Of a DNA stretch of 15,057 nt, positions 1 to 7,406 are shown one piece after another. A model generated the notes under the pieces. That model ran no database searches. It was not told the origin of the DNA and saw nothing but the letters and a program-made list of their open reading frames with translations. Every line of letters starts with the position of its first letter. The stretch's first letter is position 1. Source of the stretch: an uncultured Planctomycetia bacterium (lineage in GTDB: Bacteria; Planctomycetota; UBA1135; GCA-002686595); NCBI GenBank assembly GCA_937952135.1, contig CALFYL010000079.1, forward strand, positions 1 through 15,057, in the 5' to 3' direction. A program made the translations under genes and the position numbers.

Positions 1-71
1 AGCTGGTGGTCGAAGGCGACTTCATGGTGCGCGGCGGCATCCACACGGTGGTCGAAGTCTGCTATCCGTGA
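1..71 (+). CDS. queF: C-terminal end of QueF-like NADPH-dependent 7-cyano-7-deazaguanine reductase (partial)
   Basis: Only the last 22 codons lie in the window, in frame from base 3 to the TGA at 69-71. They read LVVEGDFMVRGGIHTVVEVC followed by YP. The segment F-x-V-R-G-G-I-x-T resembles the conserved C-terminal strand of type I QueF proteins, where the Arg-Gly-Gly-Ile motif lies near the folate/pterin-like substrate pocket of the T-fold. QueF reduces preQ0 to preQ1 with NADPH in queuosine biosynthesis. The stop codon overlaps the stop of the convergent winged-helix gene by ten bases. With so little sequence the call rests on one motif. Another T-fold protein is the main alternative. Confidence 0.68.
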   Translation, partial: LVVEGDFMVRGGIHTVVEVCYP

Positions 72-1003
72 TGGGGGCGCGCGCTCGAAGTGCGACTCGG
101 CTTGCCTGCAGGCGCGCCGGACTGCACTTCGCACTGGGCGATGCTCCACGAGAGCCACTCGTCGAGGGCGGGCGACTTCGAATCGAGCAGGGGTGATCGC
201 GTTTCGATGCGTTGGACATCCGCCGCGAGCGTGCGGGCGAGGCGCGCGCTCTCGACTTGGCGCACGCGCGCAGACGCGGATCGCGCGGCCTCGCAGGTTT
301 CGAGGACCGCAGCCATGACTCGGCAAAACGCCCGTTGGCTCGTGCGCACGCTTGGAAGCGGTGCGAGCAGCGCTTCGAGCTCCGTGTGCCGCGTTAGCTG
401 GAAGCGCAGGCTGTTGCCGACGGCGGTCGAGCGCACCATGCCGGCGGCCGCGAGGCTCTCCAGCGCTTCGCCGATCGACCGCTTGGTGTAGGCCGCTTCC
501 TCTGCGAGGTCGCGCGCGTCCAGCGCCCGGGCTTCGCCTTCGAGCAGCAGGATGCGCACGACTTCGCTCCTCGCCGTGGCGCCGAACAACGCGCGGCAGC
601 GCAAACCCAGCGCCGCTCCCTCGTTGCGCTGCGCGAGCCGTGACTTGCCCGACGCGCGCCACTCGAAGGCTTCGCCGGCGCCTGGCCAGCGCTGCTTCGT
701 CGCACGCTGCAGAGTTCCCGCGTAGGCCGCCCACGCTCCGCCCGAGACTCCGTCCTTGCGCAAGTGCTCGATGCGCGAGCGGGAGACGAAGGCGATGTTG
801 GAGGCGCACCAGTCGAGCGACTCGTCGCGCAGGCGCGCGTCGACGTCCCCGAGGCGACCGGTATGCAAGACGAGTGCGTCGATGTCGATGCAGCCAGCGA
901 ACTGGCTCGAACTCCATCCCGCGACGCCCAAGCAGGTCCAGGCGCTCCACGCGTAGTCGACAAGGCGCGCGCGAAGCTTCTCGATCTCGCTAGAGCTCTT
1001 CAT
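62..1003 (-). CDS. Winged-helix (HTH) domain protein paired with a nucleotidyltransferase
   Basis: A 313-residue protein starting at ATG 1003, chosen because GGAGG lies five bases upstream; the ORF stays open further upstream but that stretch is antisense to nothing recognisable and is low-complexity. Residues 141-205 form a winged helix: RSEVVRILLL, then LAEEAAYTKRSIGEALESL as the helix-turn-helix, then GNSLRFQLT as the wing. The N-terminal part (residues 20-85) has a conserved-looking W-T-C-L-G-V-A-G-W segment and DARLRDESLDWC, resembling uncharacterised proteins encoded beside nucleotidyltransferases in actinobacteria and other phyla. The C-terminal 100 residues are helical and unassigned. 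The gene overlaps the upstream nucleotidyltransferase by 14 nt, so the two are probably translationally coupled. A DNA-binding autoregulator or antitoxin-like partner (compare AbiEi) is inferred. No enzyme motif was seen. Confidence 0.75.
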   Translation of the reverse strand: MKSSSEIEKLRARLVDYAWSAWTCLGVAGWSSSQFAGCIDIDALVLHTGRLGDVDARLRDESLDWCASNIAFVSRSRIEHLRKDGVSGGAWAAYAGTLQRATKQRWPGAGEAFEWRASGKSRLAQRNEGAALGLRCRALFGATARSEVVRILLLEGEARALDARDLAEEAAYTKRSIGEALESLAAAGMVRSTAVGNSLRFQLTRHTELEALLAPLPSVRTSQRAFCRVMAAVLETCEAARSASARVRQVESARLARTLAADVQRIETRSPLLDSKSPALDEWLSWSIAQCEVQSGAPAGKPSRTSSARPHHG

Positions 1004-1604
1004 CGCCCACCTCCATCTCGAAAAGGGCCAACGCTCCGCGCAGCGACATCCGAAACCCAGGCGACGGATCGTGAGTGCGACTCCAACGCGCCGCGGCGAG
1101 CAACTCGTCGCGGGACGGCGACAGCGCGCGCAAGTCCGCGACATGCTTGCTGCGCGGCCCCTGATCGGCCGCGGCGTAGAGCTTGAAGTGGATCTGGTCC
1201 AATCGACTGGCGACGTGCACGACCAGGGCGTCGAAGTGGCGGACTAAACTCCGCGCGACGAAGCCGACGGGTAGCCCGAAGTCCAGCAGCGTGGTTGGGC
1301 CTGGATTGAACCAGTTGGCGTTGAGCCCCAGGGCGTCGGCGACGTCTAGCGCGGCCTCACGCAACGCCGTCGGCAGCGGCTCCGCGCAGTCGAGCCGCTC
1401 ACCTTCGACCAACGCCACGACGTCTACATCGTGGGTGGCTCGCCGCACCGCTCCGAGGAGCAACAGTCCCGACCCTCCGATCACTGCGACGGTCGCGCGG
1501 TGTCCGCGAAAGGCGAGCGTCTCCCCCAAGGCCTGCAGGGCTTCGTTCAAGCGCTTCTCGTCGAGTTTGTCCACGGCATGATCCTCTCGGATCGCGAAGA
1601 TCAT
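990..1604 (-). CDS. DUF6036 / AbiEii-like nucleotidyltransferase
   Basis: A 204-residue protein with the minimal nucleotidyltransferase signature. GGS is at residues 43-45, followed by LLLLGAVRRATHDVDVV, with Asp59 and Asp61 as the likely metal-binding pair. Further on, HFKLYAAADQ (Lys141) and KHVADLRAL (residues 154-162) match the K...KD..DL pattern that follows the catalytic core in AbiEii-like and DUF6036 proteins. These families transfer nucleotides to RNA or protein, and several are toxins. The substrate here is unknown. The start is uncertain: ATG 1604 has AAAGG nine bases upstream, while GTG 1574 (giving VDKLDEKRL) has AGAGG upstream and is nearly as good. The reading frame stays open to 1745 without another convincing start. 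It overlaps the downstream winged-helix gene by 14 nt. The pair looks like a toxin-antitoxin or regulatory unit, but that role is inference. Confidence 0.78.
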   Translation of the reverse strand: MIFAIREDHAVDKLDEKRLNEALQALGETLAFRGHRATVAVIGGSGLLLLGAVRRATHDVDVVALVEGERLDCAEPLPTALREAALDVADALGLNANWFNPGPTTLLDFGLPVGFVARSLVRHFDALVVHVASRLDQIHFKLYAAADQGPRSKHVADLRALSPSRDELLAAARWSRTHDPSPGFRMSLRGALALFEMEVGDEEL

Positions 1605-1781
1605 ACGCTTGAGCGCCTTTGCCGCAACCTCTAGCAGCTTTCCCCGGCTCGGGCGGGCCAGCGCCGGCGATCCGGTGGCCGACCCCGTTCGCCCCGGGCT
1701 GCGGGCTCGTATCGGTCGGCTCGCACGGCGGCGTCCTTCGCGCACATGCTCGACCTTCTCGGCTTCGCGTTTGGACGCGGC

Positions 1782-2801
1782 TCAACGCGCGAGCAGCGCC
1801 GCCGCGCGCGGCAGGAGCGCGACATAGCGCTCGACCAACCCGCGGTGCGCGCCGAGGTGCTCCTCGTGCACGTGCGGCACGCCGAGCTTCGAGAGCTTGT
1901 CGACGAGACGGCGCAAGCCCCACTGCAGGTGGTACTCGTCGCGCAGGCCGCACTCGAGGTGCAGGAGTTCGAGCTTGCGCCAGTTGTCGGCGTAGCGCTC
2001 GCACGCGTGCAGCGGATCGAACTCGAGCCACCTGCGCCACACCGGCTCGACGCGCCCGGCCGCGCGCAGGTCGAACGGAAGATCGAAACCGAGCGCTGCT
2101 TCGACGTTGGGTGAGTAGCACGCGGCCATCGCCAGGACGTTGATGACTTCGTGCTTGTCGCCCGCGAGGTCCGGCGCGCGGGAAAACTCCTCCAGGAAGC
2201 GCGCTGGATCGAGCCCGTAGGGGACCAGGCCGCGCAGGCAGGACGGAAACGCATGCGCGTAGCAACTCTCGAAGTCGACGTCCCCGCTGATCGAGCACGC
2301 GACCGGGAAGCGCTCGGGATGGCGCATCGACAGGCGCATGGCGCCGAAGCCGCCCGAGGACTTTCCGATCAGCGCGCGGCGGCCGGGCAGCGTCGGAAAG
2401 TGCGCGTCGACCCACTCGCTCAGTTCGTGCGCGACGTAGTCCTCGTAGTTGCCGAGGAACTCCGAGTTCACGTACTGGCTGCCGCCGAGGCGCGTGAAGC
2501 AGTTCGGCGCGACGACGATCGCGGGTTCGGCCTCGCCGCGAGCGACGAGTTCGTCGTAGCGCGCGACGACGTGTCGGCGCCAGGGGTGCGTCTCGAAGAA
2601 GTCGCGCCCGTCGCCGGTGTAGCCGCAGAGCAGGAAGACGACCGGGAAGCGCGCGTGCGCGACGCTCGCCTGCGGCGGGAGGTACACGGGGACCTCGCGA
2701 AGGTGCGGATCGCCGGCGCGGTTGCCGCGCAACGCCGCGCTCGCGAACACACGCCGCTCGACGCTGCCGAAGAATCCGCTGGGAGGGGTGGGCGTGGTCA
2801 T
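1782..2801 (-). CDS. Esterase family alpha/beta hydrolase (EstD / enterochelin-esterase type, PF00756-like)
   Basis: A 339-residue protein starting at ATG 2801 (MTTPTPPSGFFG). The nucleophile elbow is ALIGKSSGGFGAM with Ser148 in G-K-S-S-G, placed as in the esterase D / enterochelin esterase superfamily (usually G-H-S-M-G-G). Upstream are the typical strand-plus-oxyanion segment FPVVFLLCGYTGDGRDFF (residues 52-69) and a long Y-V-N-S-x-F-x-G-N-Y-E-D-Y-V stretch. C-terminal GLRDEYH (Asp288) and HLGAH (His319) are the likely remaining triad members. No signal peptide is visible, so it is probably cytoplasmic. It lies 59 bp downstream of the adenosine deaminase gene on the same strand and is probably co-transcribed. 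The substrate cannot be predicted. No good Shine-Dalgarno precedes the start. Confidence 0.85.
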   Translation of the reverse strand: MTTPTPPSGFFGSVERRVFASAALRGNRAGDPHLREVPVYLPPQASVAHARFPVVFLLCGYTGDGRDFFETHPWRRHVVARYDELVARGEAEPAIVVAPNCFTRLGGSQYVNSEFLGNYEDYVAHELSEWVDAHFPTLPGRRALIGKSSGGFGAMRLSMRHPERFPVACSISGDVDFESCYAHAFPSCLRGLVPYGLDPARFLEEFSRAPDLAGDKHEVINVLAMAACYSPNVEAALGFDLPFDLRAAGRVEPVWRRWLEFDPLHACERYADNWRKLELLHLECGLRDEYHLQWGLRRLVDKLSKLGVPHVHEEHLGAHRGLVERYVALLPRAAALLAR

Positions 2802-2860
2802 CGCTGGCCAACTCGGGTCATTGCGAGGCGAGCGCCGCGCGGCGCCGTGCGCGCTCGAGT

Positions 2861-3991
2861 TCAGAGCGTCAGGCCGAGCTCCTCGCGGAGCTTCGCGTAG
2901 CCGGGCTTGATGCGCTCGAAGATGATCCGCACGCGCTCTTCGTAGTGGCGGAAGGCGCTCTTCATGCCGTTGATCGAGATCTTCTCGAGGTCCGCCAGCG
3001 AGCAGCCGAACTGCTGGACCGCGATGGCGCACTCGTCGGTCATCGAGGTGCGGCTCATCAGCCGGTTGTCGGTGTTGAGCGTCACGCGGAAGCCGCGGTC
3101 GAAGTAGAAGCGGAAGGGATGCTCGGCCATCGAGGGCGTCGCTCCGGTGTGCACGTTGCTCGAGAGGCACACCTCGATCGGGATGCGGTGGTCGAGCACG
3201 TACTGCGCCAGCGCGCCCATTTTGATCACCTTGCGGTCGTACACGACGATGTCTTCCATCAAGCGCGTGCCGTGACCGATGCGGTGCGCGCCGCAGTACT
3301 GCAGCGCCTGCCAGATGCTCTCGGGGCCGAAGCTCTCGCCGGCGTGGATCGTGATCGAGAAGTTCTGGCGCTTGACGAAGTCGAACGCGCGCTGGTGGTC
3401 CTTCGCCGGGTGCCCGGCTTCCTCGCCGGCGAGGTCGAACCCGACGCAGCCCTGAGCGCGGAACGTGACCGCGAGCTCGGCGAGTTGGAACGAGAGGTGC
3501 TCGGGCTCGTTGCGCATCGCGCACACGATCAGTCCGAAGCCGATGCCGAACTTCTCCTGGCCCGCGCGCAGCCCGCGCAACACGGCGAGCATCACGCCGT
3601 CGAGACCCAGGCCGCGCTGGGTGTGGAAGTGCGGCGCAAAACGCACCTCGGCGTACACCACGCCGTCCTGCGCCATGTCCTCCATGAACTCGAAGGCCAC
3701 GCGCTCGAGCGCCTCACGCGTCTGCATCACCGCGATGGTGTGCTTGAAGCCCTCGAGGTACAGCGGCAGCGTCTTGCGGTTCGCGCCTTCGAAGAACCAC
3801 GCGCGCAACAGCTCGGGATCGCTCTCGGGCAGCTCTTGGTAGTCGGCCGCGCGCGCCAGCTCGAGCACGGTCTGCGGCCGCAGTCCGCCGTCGAGGTGCT
3901 CGTGCAGCAGCACCTTGGGCGTGCGGCGCACGATCTCGCGTGCGGGGCGGTAGGTGGAAGCGCTCTGGGAGGTGCTTGCGTTCGGCGTCAT
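2861..3991 (-). CDS. add: Adenosine deaminase
   Basis: A 376-residue protein, typical length for the family. It hydrolyses adenosine (or deoxyadenosine) to inosine in purine salvage. All metal and catalytic motifs are present: LLHEHLDGG with zinc ligands His30 and His32, TIHAGES with His216 and catalytic Glu219, RIGHGTRL with His240, LSSNVHTG, and LNTDNRLMSRTSMTDE with zinc ligand Asp308. The residue after Asp308 is Asn, where mammalian enzymes have a second Asp. D-N at this place is usual in actinobacterial-type adenosine deaminases, so activity is still expected. Start ATG 3991 gives MTPNASTSQS; no Shine-Dalgarno precedes it, but a TACATT box lies six bases upstream, as expected for a leaderless message. 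It is divergent from gltX, with the esterase gene following. Confidence 0.95.
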   Translation of the reverse strand: MTPNASTSQSASTYRPAREIVRRTPKVLLHEHLDGGLRPQTVLELARAADYQELPESDPELLRAWFFEGANRKTLPLYLEGFKHTIAVMQTREALERVAFEFMEDMAQDGVVYAEVRFAPHFHTQRGLGLDGVMLAVLRGLRAGQEKFGIGFGLIVCAMRNEPEHLSFQLAELAVTFRAQGCVGFDLAGEEAGHPAKDHQRAFDFVKRQNFSITIHAGESFGPESIWQALQYCGAHRIGHGTRLMEDIVVYDRKVIKMGALAQYVLDHRIPIEVCLSSNVHTGATPSMAEHPFRFYFDRGFRVTLNTDNRLMSRTSMTDECAIAVQQFGCSLADLEKISINGMKSAFRHYEERVRIIFERIKPGYAKLREELGLTL

Positions 3992-3997
3992 GGCGCG

Positions 3998-4003
3998 AAT
4001 GTA
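3998..4003 (-). promoter_or_regulatory. Possible -10 element of add (leaderless configuration)
   Basis: On the minus strand the hexamer TACATT ends six bases before the add start codon and fits the TANNNT pattern. Transcription would start at or next to the ATG. The add gene has no Shine-Dalgarno, which agrees with a leaderless transcript. No clear -35 is visible. Confidence 0.35.
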
Positions 4004-4039
4004 GCCCTCGCGCGTCGCGCGCCCAAAGCGTGGCGCCGC

Positions 4040-4045
4040 TATCCT
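4040..4045 (+). promoter_or_regulatory. Possible -10 element of gltX
   Basis: The hexamer TATCCT lies 32 bases before the gltX GTG, giving a leader of about 25 nt that includes the AAGGAG ribosome-binding site. No good -35 can be recognised in the GC-rich sequence upstream. Confidence 0.25.
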
Positions 4046-4077
4046 GCGGCGCTCGAGAGCACCCAAGGAGTTCCGCC

Positions 4078-5577
4078 GTGACCCGTTCCGTCCGAGTTCG
4101 CTTCGCCCCCAGCCCGACCGGCATGCTGCACATCGGCGGCGCTCGCACGGCCCTCTTCAACTGGGCCTACGCGCGCCGCCACGGCGGCCAGTTCCTGCTC
4201 CGCATCGAGGACACCGACCCCGAGCGCTCCACGCGCGAGTACGAGCGCGCGATCCTCGAAGGCCTGCGTTGGCTGGGGCTGGACTGGGACGAAGGTCCGG
4301 ACGTCGGCGGTCCTCACGGACCGTACCGGCAGTCGGAGCGTTTCGAGCGCTACCGCGTCGTCGCGCGCGAACTGCTCGACTCGGGCCGCGCGTACCTGTG
4401 CTTCTGCTCGGCCGAGCGGCTCGACGAAGTGCGCAAGGGCCAGGAGGAGCGCAAGGAGCGCATCGCCTACGACCGTCGTTGCATGGCGCTCGATCCCGCG
4501 CAGGCCAAGGCGCGCGTCGACGCGGGCGAGAAGGCCGTCGTGCGATTCAAGACGCCGGCTGGACAGACGCGCTTCCTCGATCACATCCGCGGCGACGTGA
4601 GCTTCGAGAACGCCGAGGTCGACGACTGGGTGATGCTGCGTTCGGACGGCTCGCCGACCTACAACTTCTGTGTCGTGGTCGACGACGTCGACATGCGCAT
4701 CAGCCACGTGTTCCGCGGCGAAGAGCACCTGGTCAACACGCCCAAGCAGGTCTTGCTCTACCGCGCGCTGGGGTTCGACGCGCCGGAGTTCGGGCACCTG
4801 CCGCTGATGCTGGGATCCGATGGCAAGAAGCTGTCGAAGCGCACCGGTGACACCGCGCTTCAGGACTACCGCGATGCGGGTTACCCGCGCGATGCGGTGG
4901 TCAACTTCCTGTGCCTGCAGGGCTGGGCGCTCGACGGCGCGACCGAAGTGTTCGGCGTGAAGGAACTCGTCGAGCGCTTCGAGATCAAGGACGTGCAGAA
5001 GGCCGGCGCGATCTTCGACCTCGACAAGTTCCGCTGGCTCGCGGGCGAGTACATCCGCCGCATGACGCCCGAGGCGCTCGCCGATGCGTGCGCGCCCTTC
5101 GTCGTCGCGGCGTCGCTCGCGACGGCGGAGCAGCTCGCCGCGCGCCGCGCGTGGTTCGTCGAAGTCACGAAGAGCGAGCAGGCGCGCATCCACGTCTACA
5201 GCGAACTGCCGCCGCGCATCGCGTATCTGTTCCAGCCCGACGACGCGGTGGTCTGGGCCGACGACGCGCTCGCCACCGTTCGCAAGCACGCGCAGGCGGT
5301 TTCGACGCTCCACGACTACCGCGCCTGGCTCGCGCCGCGCGTGGAGCACGGCGTCGACGCGGCCGAGCTGCGCGAGAGCTCGAAGAAGTGGGCGCAGGAG
5401 CGCGGGCTCAAGCTGCCGGCGTTCTTCCAGCCGGTGCGCCTTGCGCTGTGCGGGGTCCTGAACGGCGCCGATCTGTTCGACATCCAGGCGCTGCTGGGCG
5501 CCGAGCACGTGCTCGCGCGCCTCGAAAGCGGCGCGGCGCGGCTGGCGGCCGGAACCGAAGCCTCCCCCAAGCACTGA
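4078..5577 (+). CDS. gltX: Glutamate--tRNA ligase (GluRS), class I
   Basis: A 499-residue cytoplasmic enzyme that charges tRNA(Glu) with glutamate using ATP. The GTG start at 4078 is chosen because AAGGAG (4065-4070) sits seven bases upstream and the protein then opens directly with VTRSVRVRFAPSPTGMLHIG. The class I signature is H18-I-G-G. The second ATP-binding loop is K251-L-S-K-R. A zinc-binding insertion is visible: C108-x-C110, Y131 and C135, similar to the E. coli enzyme's zinc site, with AYDRRC closing it. Length matches the family. Whether it is discriminating or also charges tRNA(Gln) cannot be judged from the sequence alone. It diverges from add across an 86-bp region. Confidence 0.97.
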   Translation: MTRSVRVRFAPSPTGMLHIGGARTALFNWAYARRHGGQFLLRIEDTDPERSTREYERAILEGLRWLGLDWDEGPDVGGPHGPYRQSERFERYRVVARELLDSGRAYLCFCSAERLDEVRKGQEERKERIAYDRRCMALDPAQAKARVDAGEKAVVRFKTPAGQTRFLDHIRGDVSFENAEVDDWVMLRSDGSPTYNFCVVVDDVDMRISHVFRGEEHLVNTPKQVLLYRALGFDAPEFGHLPLMLGSDGKKLSKRTGDTALQDYRDAGYPRDAVVNFLCLQGWALDGATEVFGVKELVERFEIKDVQKAGAIFDLDKFRWLAGEYIRRMTPEALADACAPFVVAASLATAEQLAARRAWFVEVTKSEQARIHVYSELPPRIAYLFQPDDAVVWADDALATVRKHAQAVSTLHDYRAWLAPRVEHGVDAAELRESSKKWAQERGLKLPAFFQPVRLALCGVLNGADLFDIQALLGAEHVLARLESGAARLAAGTEASPKH

Positions 5578-5592
5578 ACCGGGCTCGGGGTC

Positions 5593-5620
5593 GGGACCGC
5601 GGCGGACGCTCCGCGGCCCC
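5593..5620 (+). terminator. GC-rich hairpin downstream of gltX
   Basis: GGG-A-CCGCGG pairs with CCGCGG-C-CCC around an eight-base loop, giving nine base pairs with one mismatch. It begins 16 bases after the gltX stop. There is no immediate U-tract (the nearest T4 is at 5641-5644), so termination would be inefficient or factor-assisted; some read-through into the next gene is possible. Confidence 0.35.
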
Positions 5621-5670
5621 GCGTCCTCAAGCCCGCGGCGTTTTCGCTCGATGGGAGCGAGCACGCCGCC

Positions 5671-6486
5671 ATGCGTTTCCCGTTCTCCCCAGCGCCCGCT
5701 CCCGCGCCCGACGCGGCGTCCGGTCCGTGCGAGAGCGCGCGTTCGGCGCTGCCGCACCATTGGACGGGCGAGCTCACGCTCGAGCGCCAACGCGCCCTGC
5801 GCGCGCACTTGCTCGCGTGCGCGGGCTGCAAGGCCGAGTACGTGCGCACGTCCGAGCTGACCAGCGCGATCGCGCGCGACGGGCGCATCGGTCGCAAGGA
5901 AGCCGAGCGCAAGGCGCGCCGCCGGTGGCTCGCGTCGCTCGGCCGCGAATCCGGAGTCGGCCACCACCGCATGTGGATGCGCACGCTGCTCCTGCCCGCG
6001 ATCTTGATCCTGATGCTCGCGCGCAAGCAACCGACCGAGTCCTTCGCGCGCGTTTGCGCGGAGCAGGGCGCGTACATGCTCGGCGAGCGAACCCTGGCGA
6101 GCGAACACAAGCCGCAGCGGCTGCTGCGCGGCGACCGAGTGGTCGCGGCCGAGGGAGCGACGGTGAAGCTGTTCGACGACGCCGCGGAACTGCGCGCCGC
6201 GGGGCCCGCGAGCGTGGTGGCGGTGACCCCCGGCGAGCGCCGCTACGTGCTGGGTCCCGGGGCCTTCGAGGTTCGCGGCGCGCACGTGCTCACCACGCCT
6301 TGGGCCGTGATCGAGCTCGACGACGGCGCGGCGCGCATCGCCATCGCCGCGGAGGGCGGACGCATCGAGCTGCTCGCGGGCGCGGGCCGCGTGGTGCGGG
6401 CGCGCGGCGTCGACGAGCTCGCGATCGGCGCACCGTACGCACTCGGCGCGGGACTCGGAACGCCGCCGAGCAGCGCCGGCCGTTGA
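5671..6486 (+). CDS. Membrane protein with anti-sigma-type zinc finger and FecR-like domain
   Basis: A 271-residue protein. The N-terminal part holds a zf-HC2-like motif: Cys20, then His46-x3-Cys50-x2-Cys53 (H-L-L-A-C-A-G-C), the metal site of zinc-binding anti-sigma factors. A single hydrophobic segment at about residues 104-118 (TLLLPAILILMLA) is followed by an extracytoplasmic, beta-rich region. In that region LLRGDRVVAAEGATVKLFDD, GPASVV and VRGAHVLTTPWAVIEL resemble the FecR fold. Known proteins of this build sense a signal outside and hold a sigma factor inside. No ECF sigma gene lies nearby, so the partner, if any, is elsewhere. The start ATG 5671 is preceded only by a weak purine stretch, and a six-base-pair hairpin (5644-5660) lies just upstream. 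Anti-sigma function is inference; the zinc motif and membrane segment are seen directly. Confidence 0.72.
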   Translation: MRFPFSPAPAPAPDAASGPCESARSALPHHWTGELTLERQRALRAHLLACAGCKAEYVRTSELTSAIARDGRIGRKEAERKARRRWLASLGRESGVGHHRMWMRTLLLPAILILMLARKQPTESFARVCAEQGAYMLGERTLASEHKPQRLLRGDRVVAAEGATVKLFDDAAELRAAGPASVVAVTPGERRYVLGPGAFEVRGAHVLTTPWAVIELDDGAARIAIAAEGGRIELLAGAGRVVRARGVDELAIGAPYALGAGLGTPPSSAGR

Positions 6487-6495
6487 CCGCGGTTC

Positions 6496-6501
6496 TATAG
6501 T
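6496..6501 (+). promoter_or_regulatory. Possible -10 element upstream of the metallophosphoesterase run
   Basis: TATAGT stands out in otherwise GC-rich sequence just after the stop of the FecR-like gene and 29 bases before the GTG of the metallophosphoesterase gene. No recognisable -35 lies at the right distance. It could start a transcript for the three downstream genes. Confidence 0.3.
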
Positions 6502-6530
6502 TTCGGCGCTCGCGCGGTGCGTTCGCTCGC

Positions 6531-7403
6531 GTGCGAGTCCCGACCGCCACCGTGGACATCCGCCAGCAGCCGCGCCGCCACTCGCTCGCCCGCCGCGCCT
6601 TCGTGCGCACCGTGGAGTGCGGCTGCCTCGCGCTCGGCGGCCGGCAGCTCTACCGCCTGCGCCATCTTCAGCCGCCGGGCCTGAAGGTCCGCCACGAGAT
6701 CGTTCGCGCGCCGGATCTCCCGCTCGCGTTGCACGGAGTGCGCCTCGTGCAGCTCTCCGACCTGCACGCCGGCGCGTTCGTGGGCCGCGGATCGCTGCGC
6801 CACGTGCTCGCCGAGGTCGAACGCCTCGCGCCGGACGTGATCGCGCTGACCGGCGACTTCATCACGCACGCCCCTCGCGAGCTCGAACAGCTCCTGCCCG
6901 AGCTCGCGCAGTTGCGCGCGAGCCGCGGGGTGTTCGCGGTGTTCGGCAACCACGACTACCGCGGACGCTGCGACGCGCAGCTCGCCGCGCGGCTCGCGTC
7001 GATCGGCGTTCGCGTGTTGCGCAACGAGTGCGCGCGCCTGGATTTCGGCGGCGAAACGCTGTGCCTGGTCGGCGTGGAGGACCTCGAGGAATCGAAGCAC
7101 ACCGACCTTGCCGCCGCGCGCGCGGCGGTCGGAGCGGACGAATTCGAGATCGTGCTCTGCCACCACCCGGCGCTCGCTCCGCACGCGGTCCGCGCGCGCT
7201 GCCTCGCCGTGCTCAGCGGCCACACGCACGGAACGCAGGTGGATCTGCCCTTCCTGCGCCGCGCCGGTCCGCCCCATCCGGGCGCGCGGCTCGAGCTCGG
7301 CCCCACGCGCTTGATCGTGAGCCGCGGTTTGGGCGCGATCGGCCTTCCGCTACGCTTCCGAGCTCCCGCCGAGATCGTGACCGTGACTTTGGAGCGCCGT
7401 TAG
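6531..7403 (+). CDS. Metallophosphoesterase, YkuE/YaeI-like
   Basis: A 290-residue calcineurin-like phosphoesterase with all five metal-site motifs in order: S-D77-L-H79, T-G-D109, G-N140-H-D142, the H211-H212-P segment, and G-H231-T-H233. This arrangement is closest to the YkuE/YaeI group, which includes enzymes acting on lipid-linked or UDP-sugar phosphates; the substrate here is unknown. The N-terminus contains A-R21-R22-A-F-V-R, close to the twin-arginine consensus seen at the same place in YkuE, but the following stretch (TVECGCLALGG) is a poor hydrophobic core, so export is doubtful. The start GTG 6531 has no Shine-Dalgarno; GTG 6552 is an alternative. Three bases separate it from the next gene. 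Confidence 0.88.
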   Translation: MRVPTATVDIRQQPRRHSLARRAFVRTVECGCLALGGRQLYRLRHLQPPGLKVRHEIVRAPDLPLALHGVRLVQLSDLHAGAFVGRGSLRHVLAEVERLAPDVIALTGDFITHAPRELEQLLPELAQLRASRGVFAVFGNHDYRGRCDAQLAARLASIGVRVLRNECARLDFGGETLCLVGVEDLEESKHTDLAAARAAVGADEFEIVLCHHPALAPHAVRARCLAVLSGHTHGTQVDLPFLRRAGPPHPGARLELGPTRLIVSRGLGAIGLPLRFRAPAEIVTVTLERR

Positions 7404-7406
7404 CCC

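Noticed and set aside
2798..2821. A seven-codon minus-strand ORF (MTRVGQR) whose TGA overlaps the esterase ATG as ATGA
   Set aside because: It could be a coupling leader peptide, but it has no Shine-Dalgarno and such short frames are common by chance.
4039..6285. A 748-codon open frame on the minus strand
   Set aside because: It lies opposite gltX, whose motifs are unmistakable; its composition is that of a GC shadow.
6483..6501. TTGACC followed by TATAGT as a complete promoter
   Set aside because: The spacer is only seven bases, so the two cannot act as a -35/-10 pair; only the TATAGT is kept as a weak -10.
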